64,000 bases of DNA from Bacteroidota bacterium (lineage in GTDB: Bacteria > Bacteroidota > Bacteroidia > UBA8524): the NCBI GenBank assembly GCA_006226545.1, contig SBGR01000052.1, positions 1-64,000 of the forward strand, written 5' to 3'. This document shows, in pieces, positions 27,887 through 36,927 of this stretch (the first letter of the stretch is position 1; each line of letters opens with the position of its first letter). The notes below the pieces were generated by a model. The model was not told the DNA's origin, did not search any database, and saw only the letters and a list, made by a program, of their open reading frames with translations. A program made the position numbers and the translations under genes.

Positions 27887-28903
27887 ATGGCGAAATCTGC
27901 GCATACCTTCTCATCCATCATGACTTCTCTGAAAAAGAAGGAGTATAGTCCTATCTATTTTCTTTACGGAGACGAGAGCTATTTCATAGACCAGATTGCC
28001 GATTACATCGAAGACAATGTATTGAGTGAAGGGGAGAAGGGCTTTAACCAATCGGTTTACTACGGAAAAGACATCGATGCCAAAAGTCTGCTTGCGGCAG
28101 CACGTCGTTTTCCGATGATGGCACCTTACCAAGTGATTATTGTGAAGGAAGCTCAGAACATGAGCAAGCTCGACGAGCTTTTGCCTTACGTGGAGAATCC
28201 GGTAGAAAGCACCATTTTGGTTTTCGCTTACAAGAATAAGAGCCCTGATAAACGAACCAAGTTTGGCAAAGCCATCCTCGACCATGTGGCTTTTGAATCA
28301 AAACGCCTTTACGATAATCAGGTAGCGCCTTGGGTAGAGTCTTACTTAAAGGAACGTGGCAAACGGATGAGTCCAAAGGCCCTCCAATGGGTTGCAGAGG
28401 CACTGGGTACTGAAATTAGCCGGGTGGCCAATGAACTTGATAAACTATTACTCAACGCCGGTCCGGAGGCCGATATCTCAGACCAACAAGTTTCTGCCAG
28501 CATAGGCATCAACAGAGAATACAATGTTTTTGAATTGCAGTCGGCTTTAGCGATAGGCGATTTCAATAAGTGCATTCGCATCATTCAATACTTTGCTTCA
28601 AGCAAAAACCAGTTTGGAAAACCGGTGGTCTTGATTGGAAGTTTGTACAGCTGGTTCAGTAAATTGATATTGGTGCATGCCAGTCCTTCCAAAGACGAAA
28701 GAAGCCTTGCATCTGTGCTTGGGGTGAATCCGTTTTTTGTGAAAGAATACCTTCAGGCAGCCAGACACTATTCGCCTGCCAAATTGGAGAAAATCATGGC
28801 CCTTATGCTTGAGTTTGATTTAAAATCAAAAGGCGTAAACAGTGGCAGCGAAGACGATGCAGCTTTGCTTAAAGAGCTGATGGTCAAAATCTACGAAGCT
28901 TGA
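27887..28903 (+). CDS. holA: DNA polymerase III delta subunit
   Basis: This 338-residue protein opens with the delta-type Rossmann/AAA fold: SPIYFLYGDESYFIDQIADYIE. It then has a YGKDIDAKSLLAAARRFPMMA block and VAEALGTEISRVANELDKL (three-helix collar region), typical of HolA. It opens the beta clamp within the clamp loader. The start is ATG 27887, only 12 nt from the divergent start at 27874, so the promoter must lie within or very near the divergent gene's 5' end. Confidence 0.92.
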   Translation: MAKSAHTFSSIMTSLKKKEYSPIYFLYGDESYFIDQIADYIEDNVLSEGEKGFNQSVYYGKDIDAKSLLAAARRFPMMAPYQVIIVKEAQNMSKLDELLPYVENPVESTILVFAYKNKSPDKRTKFGKAILDHVAFESKRLYDNQVAPWVESYLKERGKRMSPKALQWVAEALGTEISRVANELDKLLLNAGPEADISDQQVSASIGINREYNVFELQSALAIGDFNKCIRIIQYFASSKNQFGKPVVLIGSLYSWFSKLILVHASPSKDERSLASVLGVNPFFVKEYLQAARHYSPAKLEKIMALMLEFDLKSKGVNSGSEDDAALLKELMVKIYEA

Positions 28904-29023
28904 GCAGCTAAAAATTCCCTACCCTTGTCCTACACTAAGTAGAACTGCGAATTTCATCTTTAACAGTATGTTAATTCCATTTCTATCTGTATACTTGAAA
29001 CAACCAAAAAATTCGGATTAAGG

Positions 29024-30964
29024 ATGAAAAGATCGTTACTGTTTATGTTAGGCTTGGCTCCGGCTCTTGCCTTCGCACAAAACATCAACTCACAAGTTCA
29101 AGTGAGTAGCAACGCACCTCAGGTGCTTCCGGCCAGCCCAAAGGTGTTGACCGACCAGAATTTATCAATTAACTCAGGCAATCCTGCCTACTATGCAGCC
29201 AAAAAGGGGAACAATGGAGCTGTTTCATTTACCGAAGTAGGACAGACTTACTACGATTTGCAAACCAATGGTTCTATTGGTCGTCGTATTGTTTTGCATC
29301 CAGACGGTACAGTATCCGTTACTTGGACTACAGCGCCGGATGCCGCTTCAGGTTTTCCGCAAAGGGGTTCAGGTTATAACTACTACAACCTAACCGCTTG
29401 GGCAATGTCAGCTCCAAACAATGTTCGCGTTGACAATTTTAGAGGAGGATGGCCGAGCATCGGTACCCTTGCTGATGGCTCAGAATTTATTATGGCTCAC
29501 GATGCCACCAACGGTGGTTTCCGTATCACTAAAAACTCAGCCAAAGGCGAGACAGATTGGTCTACAGGAAGTGCTATTCTACAATGGCCGGATAACCAAC
29601 GTCCGATTTGGAACCGTGCCATGGCCAATGGTAATACCTTACACGTAATCGCTAATTACTCAGATTCCAGCTCTGCCGGTGATCCACGCGTATTAACAAG
29701 AAGCGGTGTTCGTGGTCCAATGACCTATAGCCGTTCTTTGGATGGTGGAGTTACTTGGGACAAAGCCAATATCCTATTGCCGGGTTACGACTCTACAGTG
29801 GTAACAAGCGGCGGTGGAGATAACTATGCAATCGACGTTAAAGGAAATACAGTTGCTATCGTTTGCGGCGGATTAGCTGACCACGTTTTATTGTTTAAAT
29901 CTACCGATAACGGTGAAACATTCACCCGTATGTTCCCAGATTCATTTGTTTATGCACCGATGACCAATTCTAAATTGATCACCGATACTGCAGCGTGTAA
30001 CGATGGAGCTTTGGATGTAATCATCGACAATAACGGTCAAGTACATGCCTTCTGGGGTGTAAGCCGTATTTTGAACGATGACACGACCGATACCGATGGA
30101 GGATGGAGTTTCTTCCCTGCTACCAGTGCTTTGGCACATTGGAGCGAAGCAACCAATACCAGCCAAGTTATTGCCGGTGTTGTTGACGAAAAAGACCCGG
30201 GTGTTTTGAACATCGAAGCCGGAACATGGTTCACCAGAACAGCTAGCCAAACCATCCCTAACGGATTGAATAACGTTGCCCGTACAGGTAATACCTCCTT
30301 AGCTACTATGCCAAGTGTAGGTATGGATGCACAAGGACGTTTGTTTGTAGTGTATTCTGCACCTCGCGAGTTTGACTTGAGCATTGATGCGGTAAACTAC
30401 CGTGATGTATACATTGTTTACAGCACAGACAACGGTGTTACTTGGGGTGCTCCTCAGAACCTTTCACAAGCACAAGGTATTGAAGATGCATTTGCCAGCG
30501 TAGCTCGTGTAGTTGACAATAACGTACACATCGTATGGCAGCAAGATGATATCCCGGGTACCAACCTTCAGAACAATACTTCTTCTCAGAACCACCCAAT
30601 CGTGACCAATGCTATTGTTTATGCAGCTTTCCCTGTATCTGAGATCATTAACGATCAAGTAGGTCAAGGACAAGGCGTTGGTTTTGGAGATCGTCCAGAG
30701 GCTAAAGTTTTTGAGGTGAATCAAAACTACCCTAACCCATTCGCTAATGAATCCAATGTATTGGTTTACATGAGCCAGCCGGGCGATTTGACCTTGACTA
30801 TCACCAACATGATGGGGCAGCAAATCACCAAAATGAACTTGGGTAACTACAGCGTAGGTAACCATACCATCACCATTGATGGTAGCAACTTGGCTGCAGG
30901 TATGTACAACTATACTTTGAGCACTGGTGCAAACAGCATCACCAACCAAATGATGGTGCACTAA
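29024..30964 (+). CDS. Secreted BNR-repeat (sialidase-like fold) T9SS protein
   Basis: This 646-residue protein has a signal peptide (1-18, ALAFA-Q). The body has repeated Asp-box/BNR-like motifs, for example SRSLDGGVTWDKAN, KSTDNGETFTRM and YSTDNGVTWGAPQN, typical of six-bladed sialidase-like propellers. The catalytic Arg/Glu/Tyr set of sialidases cannot be assigned, so enzyme activity is open. The last about 80 residues (NQNYPNPFANESNV ... AAGMYNYTLSTG) are a type IX sorting domain. Its codons and the strong downstream terminator suggest a well-expressed single gene. A near-match to the -7 element (TATACTTG) lies about 30 nt upstream. Confidence 0.85.
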   Translation: MKRSLLFMLGLAPALAFAQNINSQVQVSSNAPQVLPASPKVLTDQNLSINSGNPAYYAAKKGNNGAVSFTEVGQTYYDLQTNGSIGRRIVLHPDGTVSVTWTTAPDAASGFPQRGSGYNYYNLTAWAMSAPNNVRVDNFRGGWPSIGTLADGSEFIMAHDATNGGFRITKNSAKGETDWSTGSAILQWPDNQRPIWNRAMANGNTLHVIANYSDSSSAGDPRVLTRSGVRGPMTYSRSLDGGVTWDKANILLPGYDSTVVTSGGGDNYAIDVKGNTVAIVCGGLADHVLLFKSTDNGETFTRMFPDSFVYAPMTNSKLITDTAACNDGALDVIIDNNGQVHAFWGVSRILNDDTTDTDGGWSFFPATSALAHWSEATNTSQVIAGVVDEKDPGVLNIEAGTWFTRTASQTIPNGLNNVARTGNTSLATMPSVGMDAQGRLFVVYSAPREFDLSIDAVNYRDVYIVYSTDNGVTWGAPQNLSQAQGIEDAFASVARVVDNNVHIVWQQDDIPGTNLQNNTSSQNHPIVTNAIVYAAFPVSEIINDQVGQGQGVGFGDRPEAKVFEVNQNYPNPFANESNVLVYMSQPGDLTLTITNMMGQQITKMNLGNYSVGNHTITIDGSNLAAGMYNYTLSTGANSITNQMMVH

Positions 30965-30985
30965 ACAAATCGAGTTATAAAAAAG

Positions 30986-31017
30986 AAATCCCGGTCCAAA
31001 AGGCCCGGGATTTTTTT
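30986..31017 (+). terminator. Terminator after the BNR T9SS gene
   Basis: AATCCCGG pairs with CCGGGATT around a short loop; the stem runs into TTTTTTT at 31011-31017. It lies 22 nt past the stop. Confidence 0.9.
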
Positions 31018-31065
31018 ATGTCTTAAAAAATCAAATGCTGATGCTTAAAGCATTGTATTCTGCTT

Positions 31066-31437
31066 TCAGTTCCCTTTCTCCAGCAATTCGTAGATAAACT
31101 GCCAGGCGGCACCTGTGATACTTCTGCACAATTCCTTGTCGCAGGTAACATGCGCAAATACCGGAAAAGCTTCTTCAATGTCTTTTTCCAAGCCTTTGTC
31201 TAAGCTTAAGATGATACGTGCCTTATGTTCTGCACTTAGTTTTTCATTCTGAATGAATACTTCGATAAAATGGAGGAAAGCGCCTTCCTTATCGAAAGGA
31301 TGAACTTCGGTATGCACAATCTTACCCGTAAAAGTGTCGAGCGCTAAGAACAAGACAATCTCTTCCTCATGGGTTTTGAGGTACGACGTATCCAGGCAAT
31401 ACAATTGTCCGGGAGCAGATGCTGGTGGGACGTTCAT
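31066..31437 (-). CDS. Stand-alone integrase-core-like small protein
   Basis: This 123-residue ORF has no close family I can name, but its layout resembles the catalytic core of IS3/retroviral-type integrases. LYCLDTSYL (Asp16) resembles the first catalytic strand, followed by FLALDTFTGKIV, resembling the next strand of rve domains. LSLDKG (Asp80) resembles the SDRG box, and Glu117 in FIYELLEKG lies 36 residues after Asp80. The D-x63-D-x36-E spacing is close to the DDE pattern. There is no N-terminal DNA-binding domain, no partner OrfA and no inverted repeat that I can see. It lies 33 nt after the GlcD-like gene on the same strand. It may be a domesticated fragment, a truncated transposase, or a coincidental RNase-H-like fold. 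Confidence 0.5.
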   Translation of the reverse strand: MNVPPASAPGQLYCLDTSYLKTHEEEIVLFLALDTFTGKIVHTEVHPFDKEGAFLHFIEVFIQNEKLSAEHKARIILSLDKGLEKDIEEAFPVFAHVTCDKELCRSITGAAWQFIYELLEKGN

Positions 31438-31470
31438 GCTTCTAAGTTAGTTAATCTTGGGTTTACCTGT

Positions 31471-32874
31471 TTAATCTGGAAATATTTTCCCCGGATTCAG
31501 AATGCCTTTTGGGTCGAAGGCCAGCTTTATCGCTTTCATGACAGCCAATTGAGCAGGTTCAAAAGGGATGTCCATAAACGACTTCTGAACATAGCCGATG
31601 CCGTGCTCTCCGGAGATGGTTCCGCCTAGTTTTTTGCATAGCTCAAATATCTCGCGAATGGCGGGATTGAGTCCACTTTGCCAAGCTTCATCACTCAAGT
31701 CGCCTTTTAAAATATTCACATGCAAATTTCCGTCGCCGGCATGTCCGTAGCATACCGACTCAAAACCGTAACGTTTTCCGATGGCCTTCACACCTTCTAA
31801 GAGTACGGGAAGTTCAGCTCGGGGCACCACGGTATCTTCTTCTTTGTAGACAGACACCGCTTTAACGGTTTCGCCTATGGCTCGTCTGATGCGCCAGTAA
31901 TGTTCTTTTTCGTCGGCACTTTGAGCGAAAAATACCTCCATCGCACCGGCCGTTTCAAGTACCCCGTGAATGGTTTCACATTCCAGCATCATCTGGTCTT
32001 CGGCATTGCCATCCACCTCGATGAGTAAATAGGCTTCAGCACCTTCGATGTACTGAAAATGACTTTGCAGGTGCTTGACTGAAATTTCAATTCCACTTTT
32101 CTCCATGAACTCCAAAGCCGAAGGGTTAGCGCCTGCCATAAACACTTTGGAAACTGCGGCACAAGCAGCCTTTGCATCGGCAAATGCCGCTAACATTAAT
32201 ACGGTTTGTTGTGGTTTAGGGATGAGTTTAAAGACTATTTTGGTAACGATGGCTAGGGTGCCTTCACTGCCAATCATGAGGTGAGTTAAGCTATAGCCGG
32301 TAGAATTCTTTAAAGTATTGGCGCCGGTCCACATACGGGTTCCGTCGGCTGTTACAATTTCAAGGTTCAGCACATAATCGCGGGTAACGCCGTATTTTAA
32401 AGCCCTTGGTCCGCCTGAGTTGTGGGCAATATTGCCACCCAAGAAACAGGAGCCTTTGCTGGCCGGGTCTGGCGGGTAGAAAAGTCCGTGCTCCGCTACG
32501 GCATCTTGAAACACTTGGTTGATTACACCAGGCTCAACCGTAGCCTGAAAATTGGCTGTGTCGATGGCTATAATTCGGTTGAAATATTCCATCGATAGGA
32601 GAACACCACCTTGAATCGGTAATGCGCCTCCACTTAATCCTGTACCAGCGCCGCGAACAGTTAGCGGAATTCCGTTCTCGTTGCAAAGCTTAGCTACCAA
32701 CTGTACCTGTTCCACACTGCGGGGTTTCACCACTACCGCCGGAAGAAAGTGAAGGTCTTCGGTATAGTCGTGGTCGTAGGCAGATCTGCGCTCTTCGTCA
32801 AGAATGATTTGGTCCTCATCGAAGTTTGCTTGCAGCGCTGCTAAGATTGTTTTGATTGCGTCAGTTTCGGTCAT
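31471..32874 (-). CDS. GlcD-like FAD-linked oxidase
   Basis: From ATG 32874 the product is 467 residues. The FAD-binding PCMH domain has VKPRSVEQVQLVAKLCNENG and VRGAGTGLSGGALP. The C-terminal oxidase domain has GHAGDGNLHVNILKGDL and ends with GEHGIGYVQKSFM and the DPKGILNPGKIFPD box. This is the D-lactate/glycolate dehydrogenase (GlcD) type; the exact 2-hydroxyacid is unknown. A longer reading from 32967 would overlap the divergent peptidase promoter and first codons, so 32874 is preferred. No GlcE/GlcF genes are adjacent. Confidence 0.9.
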   Translation of the reverse strand: MTETDAIKTILAALQANFDEDQIILDEERRSAYDHDYTEDLHFLPAVVVKPRSVEQVQLVAKLCNENGIPLTVRGAGTGLSGGALPIQGGVLLSMEYFNRIIAIDTANFQATVEPGVINQVFQDAVAEHGLFYPPDPASKGSCFLGGNIAHNSGGPRALKYGVTRDYVLNLEIVTADGTRMWTGANTLKNSTGYSLTHLMIGSEGTLAIVTKIVFKLIPKPQQTVLMLAAFADAKAACAAVSKVFMAGANPSALEFMEKSGIEISVKHLQSHFQYIEGAEAYLLIEVDGNAEDQMMLECETIHGVLETAGAMEVFFAQSADEKEHYWRIRRAIGETVKAVSVYKEEDTVVPRAELPVLLEGVKAIGKRYGFESVCYGHAGDGNLHVNILKGDLSDEAWQSGLNPAIREIFELCKKLGGTISGEHGIGYVQKSFMDIPFEPAQLAVMKAIKLAFDPKGILNPGKIFPD

Positions 32875-32899
32875 GGCTTGGGCTCTTCGCTCTAATTTA

Positions 32900-32907
32900 T
32901 ATCTTTG
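32900..32907 (+). promoter_or_regulatory. Putative -7 box (TATCTTTG) for DPP IV-like gene
   Basis: An exact TAnnTTTG match lies 23 nt before the ATG at 32931. A TTG at 32878-32880, 19 nt upstream, fits the -33 element. It also rules out the longer ORF start at 32856, which would put the promoter inside the coding sequence. Confidence 0.7.
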
Positions 32908-32930
32908 GCCGCACAAAGATTGGTATTCCC

Positions 32931-35138
32931 ATGAAAAATCTATACTCCACTTTGAACTATCGCACACTTGTAGCAGCGTTCCTTTTGCTGAGTTTCAGTT
33001 TAGGCTCCACTCAAATTTCAAAGGCCCAAAAAGCCGAATTAACCTTAAAGGACATCTGGAAAACATACAGTTATAGTCCGAAGAGTGTAGCAGGCTTCAG
33101 AGCGATGAACGACGGTGAATCGTATGTGCAATTGCGCCGCGATACCAGCGGTGAGATGCAAATTAGGCGTTATAGCATCAAAGACGGATCAGATTTGGGA
33201 AAGATCATTGGTGCCAAAGACATCACATGGGATGCCGGTACTTTTGATATCAGCAACTTCACTTTTTCACAAGACGAAACAAAACTTTTGTTCTTGTCCA
33301 ACTTGAATCAGATTTACCGTCACTCGTATTCCAGCTTTTTTTACGTATACGATCTAAAAACAACACAGCTTATTCCTTATGAAGCTCAGGTTATGTACCC
33401 AAGCTTTTCACCGGATGGCGAGAAAGTGGCGTATGTGCAAGACAATAATCTTTTTGTATTGGAAATCAATACCGGCACCAGCTACCAAATAACCAAAGAC
33501 GGCAAGCAGAACAGCATTATCAATGGCGCTGTAGATTGGGTTTACGAAGAAGAGTTTTCCATGAGCAGAGGTTTTGAATGGAGTCCTGATAGCAAATACA
33601 TCGCTTACTACCGCTTTGATGAAAGCAAAGTGAAAGAGTTTTCGATGGATATGTTCGAGGCACTTTACCCTCGTCAGGAGCAATGGAAATACCCTAAAGC
33701 AGGGGAGGATAACTCGGTTGTTGAAGTGCATATCGCTTCATTCAATAGCAACTCAAAAGTGAAATGCGAAACCGGAGAGAATACCGATATCTATCTGCCT
33801 CGCATCAAGTGGACGAACCGTCCGGGTGTATTGAGCATTCAGCGTCTGAATCGTTTGCAAAACAAGTGGGAACTACTTTTTTCCTCTGCTAGCGATGGTA
33901 AGTCTGAGGTAGTTTATACCGAAGAAAGTAAGACCTATGTAGACATTAGCGATAACCTCGATTTTGTAGAAGATGGCTTTTACTTCACCTCAGAACGCAG
34001 TGGATGGAACCATATCTGGTTTTACGATCTGAAGAAGAAAAAAGCGAAAGACATGACGCCTCAGAAGTGGGACGTAGATCATTACTACGGTTACGATGCT
34101 GTGGCAAATAAGATCTATTTCAGTGCAGCCAATGAATCGGCCATTCATCGCTCAGTGATGAGCGTGAGCTTGAAAAGTGGCAAGGTAGAAGTGTTGAGCG
34201 GCAAGGCAGGTTGGAATTCAGCTCGTTTTTCAAAAGGGTATAAATACTACTTGCATACCTGGAGCAATGCCACCACGCCACCGGTCTATACCTTATGTGA
34301 TGCCAATGGAAAAGAGATTCGTTCTTTGGAACAGAATGCTGCCTTGGCTGAAAAGTTGGCCAAGACACAGATGGGGCAAATCAGCTTTGCACAATTAACC
34401 ACAGCCGATCAGTTATCCTTGAATTATTACAAAATACTTCCTCCAAACTTTGATGCTTCTAAAAAATACCCTGTATTGATGTTTGTTTATGGCGGTCCGG
34501 GTTCTCAAACCGTAAAAGACGCTTGGGGTGGATCAAACTACATGTGGTTTAATTACATGGCCAGCAAGGGGTATATCGTGGTTTCGGTAGACAACCGCGG
34601 CACAGGCTTCAGAGGTGAAGAATTTAAAAAGTCAACTTACCTGCAACTGGGAAATTTGGAGATACAAGATCAAATTGCTGCAGCTAAGGTTTTAGCGAAA
34701 GAATCTTATGTGGATGCTTCACGTATTGGCATTTGGGGATGGAGCTTTGGTGGGTATATGGCCAGCTTAGGCATCAGCAAAGGTGCAGATGTATTTAAAA
34801 CAGCAGTAGCGGTGGCTCCGGTAACCAACTGGCGCTACTACGATAATATCTATACGGAGCGTTTTATGCGCACCCCGCAAGAAAATGGTGAAAGCTACGA
34901 TCAGAATAGTCCGTTAAGTCACGTGGATAAAATCAAAGGCAATTACCTGATTGTCCATGGTACTGCCGACGATAACGTGCATTTTCAAAATGCGGTAGAA
35001 ATGGTGAAAGCCATGATTGCAGCGGATGTTCGCTACGATTCAGAATTCTACCCGAACAAGAATCACGGCATAGGTGGGGGCAATACCCGTTTCCATCTTT
35101 TCAATCGCATTACCGATTACCTGTTGGAAAACCTCTAA
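32931..35138 (+). CDS. Dipeptidyl-peptidase IV-like S9 peptidase
   Basis: From ATG 32931 the product is 735 residues with a signal peptide ending near SKAQ. An eight-bladed propeller (DPPIV N-terminal type) contains DWVYEEEF, the Glu pair that binds the substrate amino terminus. The alpha/beta hydrolase half has the nucleophile Ser605 in GWSFGGY, Asp680 in GTADDNVHF and His712 in NKNHGIGG. The spacing is 75 and 32 residues, the same order and nearly the same distance as in DPP IV. It should remove X-Pro or X-Ala dipeptides in the periplasm or at the surface. It is followed by two POT transporters that could take up the dipeptides. Confidence 0.93.
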   Translation: MKNLYSTLNYRTLVAAFLLLSFSLGSTQISKAQKAELTLKDIWKTYSYSPKSVAGFRAMNDGESYVQLRRDTSGEMQIRRYSIKDGSDLGKIIGAKDITWDAGTFDISNFTFSQDETKLLFLSNLNQIYRHSYSSFFYVYDLKTTQLIPYEAQVMYPSFSPDGEKVAYVQDNNLFVLEINTGTSYQITKDGKQNSIINGAVDWVYEEEFSMSRGFEWSPDSKYIAYYRFDESKVKEFSMDMFEALYPRQEQWKYPKAGEDNSVVEVHIASFNSNSKVKCETGENTDIYLPRIKWTNRPGVLSIQRLNRLQNKWELLFSSASDGKSEVVYTEESKTYVDISDNLDFVEDGFYFTSERSGWNHIWFYDLKKKKAKDMTPQKWDVDHYYGYDAVANKIYFSAANESAIHRSVMSVSLKSGKVEVLSGKAGWNSARFSKGYKYYLHTWSNATTPPVYTLCDANGKEIRSLEQNAALAEKLAKTQMGQISFAQLTTADQLSLNYYKILPPNFDASKKYPVLMFVYGGPGSQTVKDAWGGSNYMWFNYMASKGYIVVSVDNRGTGFRGEEFKKSTYLQLGNLEIQDQIAAAKVLAKESYVDASRIGIWGWSFGGYMASLGISKGADVFKTAVAVAPVTNWRYYDNIYTERFMRTPQENGESYDQNSPLSHVDKIKGNYLIVHGTADDNVHFQNAVEMVKAMIAADVRYDSEFYPNKNHGIGGGNTRFHLFNRITDYLLENL

Positions 35139-35200
35139 TTGCAGGTGCTTGCATTTTTAGGATTATACCTTAGTTTTACGTTTTCAACCTTTTCATAACC

Positions 35201-36919
35201 ATGAGTCAGAAACAGGCTAAACACCCGAAAGGCCTCTATGTGCTTTTCTTCACCGAAATGTGGGAGCGATTCGGCTACTACTTGATGTTGGGAATCTTCT
35301 CCCTTTACATGTTAGACAGTGCTGAAAATGGAGGAATGGGATTCTCCGGTGCTAAAAAATCCGATATCTACGGTACCTACCTCGGTTTGGTTTATTTAAC
35401 GCCGTTTATCGGCGGACTCCTTGCCGACAGGCTATTAGGTTACAGAAAATCCATCGTGATAGGCGGTTTGCTCATGGCAGCCGGTTATTTGGGATTGGCC
35501 TTACCCGGTGAATCTGTATTCTATGGATCACTTTTATTGATTATTCTAGGTAACGGCTTCTTTAAGCCAAATATCTCTGCCTTATTAGGAAACCTCTACA
35601 ACCAAGACGAATACAAAAAGAACAAAGACGCAGGTTACAATATCTTCTATATGGGGATTAATATCGGCGCCTTTGTCTGCAACTTCGTAGCTGCTTACAT
35701 GCGAAACAACCTGGGCTGGGGCTGGGCATTTGCCGCTGCCGGTGTAGGTATGTTGGTGGGCGTGCTAATATTCTTGAGTGGAACCAAACACGTGAAGTCG
35801 GCTGATGTGATCAAAGAAACCACACCGGAAGACATGCCATTGAACCGCATCTTTGCCTTGGTATTATTGCCGGTTTTTGTATTCGGTATCATCGGATGGT
35901 TAATTCCGGGAAACATCTTTGGTAGCGATGCCAACGACGCCTTCTTATTGGGTTGTGTGCCGGTAATCTTTTACTACGGCTCCTTGTATTTTAGAGCGAA
36001 GGAAGAGGATAAACGTCCGGTAGGTGCCTTATTGGCCATCTTTGTTTGCGTGATTGTATTCTGGGCGGTTTTCCACCAAAACGGTGATGCCCTAACGGTT
36101 TACGCTAAAGATTATACCGATCGTGAGATGTCGCCGGCGGTGGCCAGTATTGCCGAAAAGGTAGACATGGTGCAGAAAATTGAGTATTTCCCAACAAACG
36201 ACCTCGACACAGGCGCATTCCATCACTACATTGATTCATTAAAAGCCGATAAAGCGGGGCTGGATACATTGGGAAAAGAGTTTGAAGAAAAGGCTACTGC
36301 CTTGGGTAAAGAAATTGGCTCTAAAGAGCAGTCGTATAGCTATTTCTCCAACCTGCCGGCAGATCAAAGGCCGCAGCAAGGTCAAACCCTATTATTGTAT
36401 TCAACCGAGTTATACCAATCGATTAACCCATTCTGGGTAGTACTCTTAACGCCAATTGTGGTTGGTATTTTCGGTTGGTTGGCCAGCAGAGGCATCAAGA
36501 TTACAACACCAACTAAAATCGCCATCGGCTTATTCATTACAGGCCTAAGTACTTTAGTGATGGTGGGTGCCGTAACAGCGGTACAGATGGATTCAGCGAA
36601 AGCCTCCAGCTGGTGGTTGATTGCTTCCTACGGTGTTATTACGGTAGGGGAGCTATGTTTATCGCCAATGGGCTTGTCTCTGGTTTCAAAATTGAGTCCG
36701 CCGAGGTTAACGGCCTTGTTAATGGGAGGTTGGTTCTTGTCGACCGCTGTAGGTAATAAACTATCCGGTATCATCTCCGGTTTATGGGAGGAATTCGGAC
36801 ATACTGAAAAACACTATTTCTTCCTGATCAACTTTGCAGCCTGTATCGCCGCTACCATTGTATTGGTGATGTTGCTCAAATGGTTGAACGCCGTAATGAA
36901 AGAAAAGAATATTGATTAA
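35201..36919 (+). CDS. POT-family peptide transporter, first copy
   Basis: This 572-residue proton-coupled oligopeptide transporter has the ExxERFxYY motif (EMWERFGYY) in the first helix. NIFYMGINIGAF in helix 5 is the family GINxG signature, and GNGFFKPNISAL is also typical. About 100 residues (roughly 305-405, soluble and charged, with a possible coiled-coil KADKAGLDTLGKEFEEK) are inserted between two central helices. That insertion is unusual and makes it longer than most bacterial POTs. It imports di- and tripeptides with protons. It lies 62 nt after the DPP IV-like gene and 8 nt before its paralogue. Confidence 0.93.
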   Translation: MSQKQAKHPKGLYVLFFTEMWERFGYYLMLGIFSLYMLDSAENGGMGFSGAKKSDIYGTYLGLVYLTPFIGGLLADRLLGYRKSIVIGGLLMAAGYLGLALPGESVFYGSLLLIILGNGFFKPNISALLGNLYNQDEYKKNKDAGYNIFYMGINIGAFVCNFVAAYMRNNLGWGWAFAAAGVGMLVGVLIFLSGTKHVKSADVIKETTPEDMPLNRIFALVLLPVFVFGIIGWLIPGNIFGSDANDAFLLGCVPVIFYYGSLYFRAKEEDKRPVGALLAIFVCVIVFWAVFHQNGDALTVYAKDYTDREMSPAVASIAEKVDMVQKIEYFPTNDLDTGAFHHYIDSLKADKAGLDTLGKEFEEKATALGKEIGSKEQSYSYFSNLPADQRPQQGQTLLLYSTELYQSINPFWVVLLTPIVVGIFGWLASRGIKITTPTKIAIGLFITGLSTLVMVGAVTAVQMDSAKASSWWLIASYGVITVGELCLSPMGLSLVSKLSPPRLTALLMGGWFLSTAVGNKLSGIISGLWEEFGHTEKHYFFLINFAACIAATIVLVMLLKWLNAVMKEKNID

Positions 36920-36927
36920 ACAGATAT

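Noticed and set aside
28137-28403. 88-codon minus-strand ORF within holA
   Set aside because: It lies inside a well-supported housekeeping gene.
30464-30961. 165-codon minus-strand ORF opposite the BNR T9SS gene
   Set aside because: It lies within the conserved propeller and sorting domain of the plus-strand gene and has no features of its own.
32875-32967. 31-residue longer start for the GlcD-like gene
   Set aside because: The added residues run across the divergent promoter and start codon of the peptidase, and the family start aligns at 32874.
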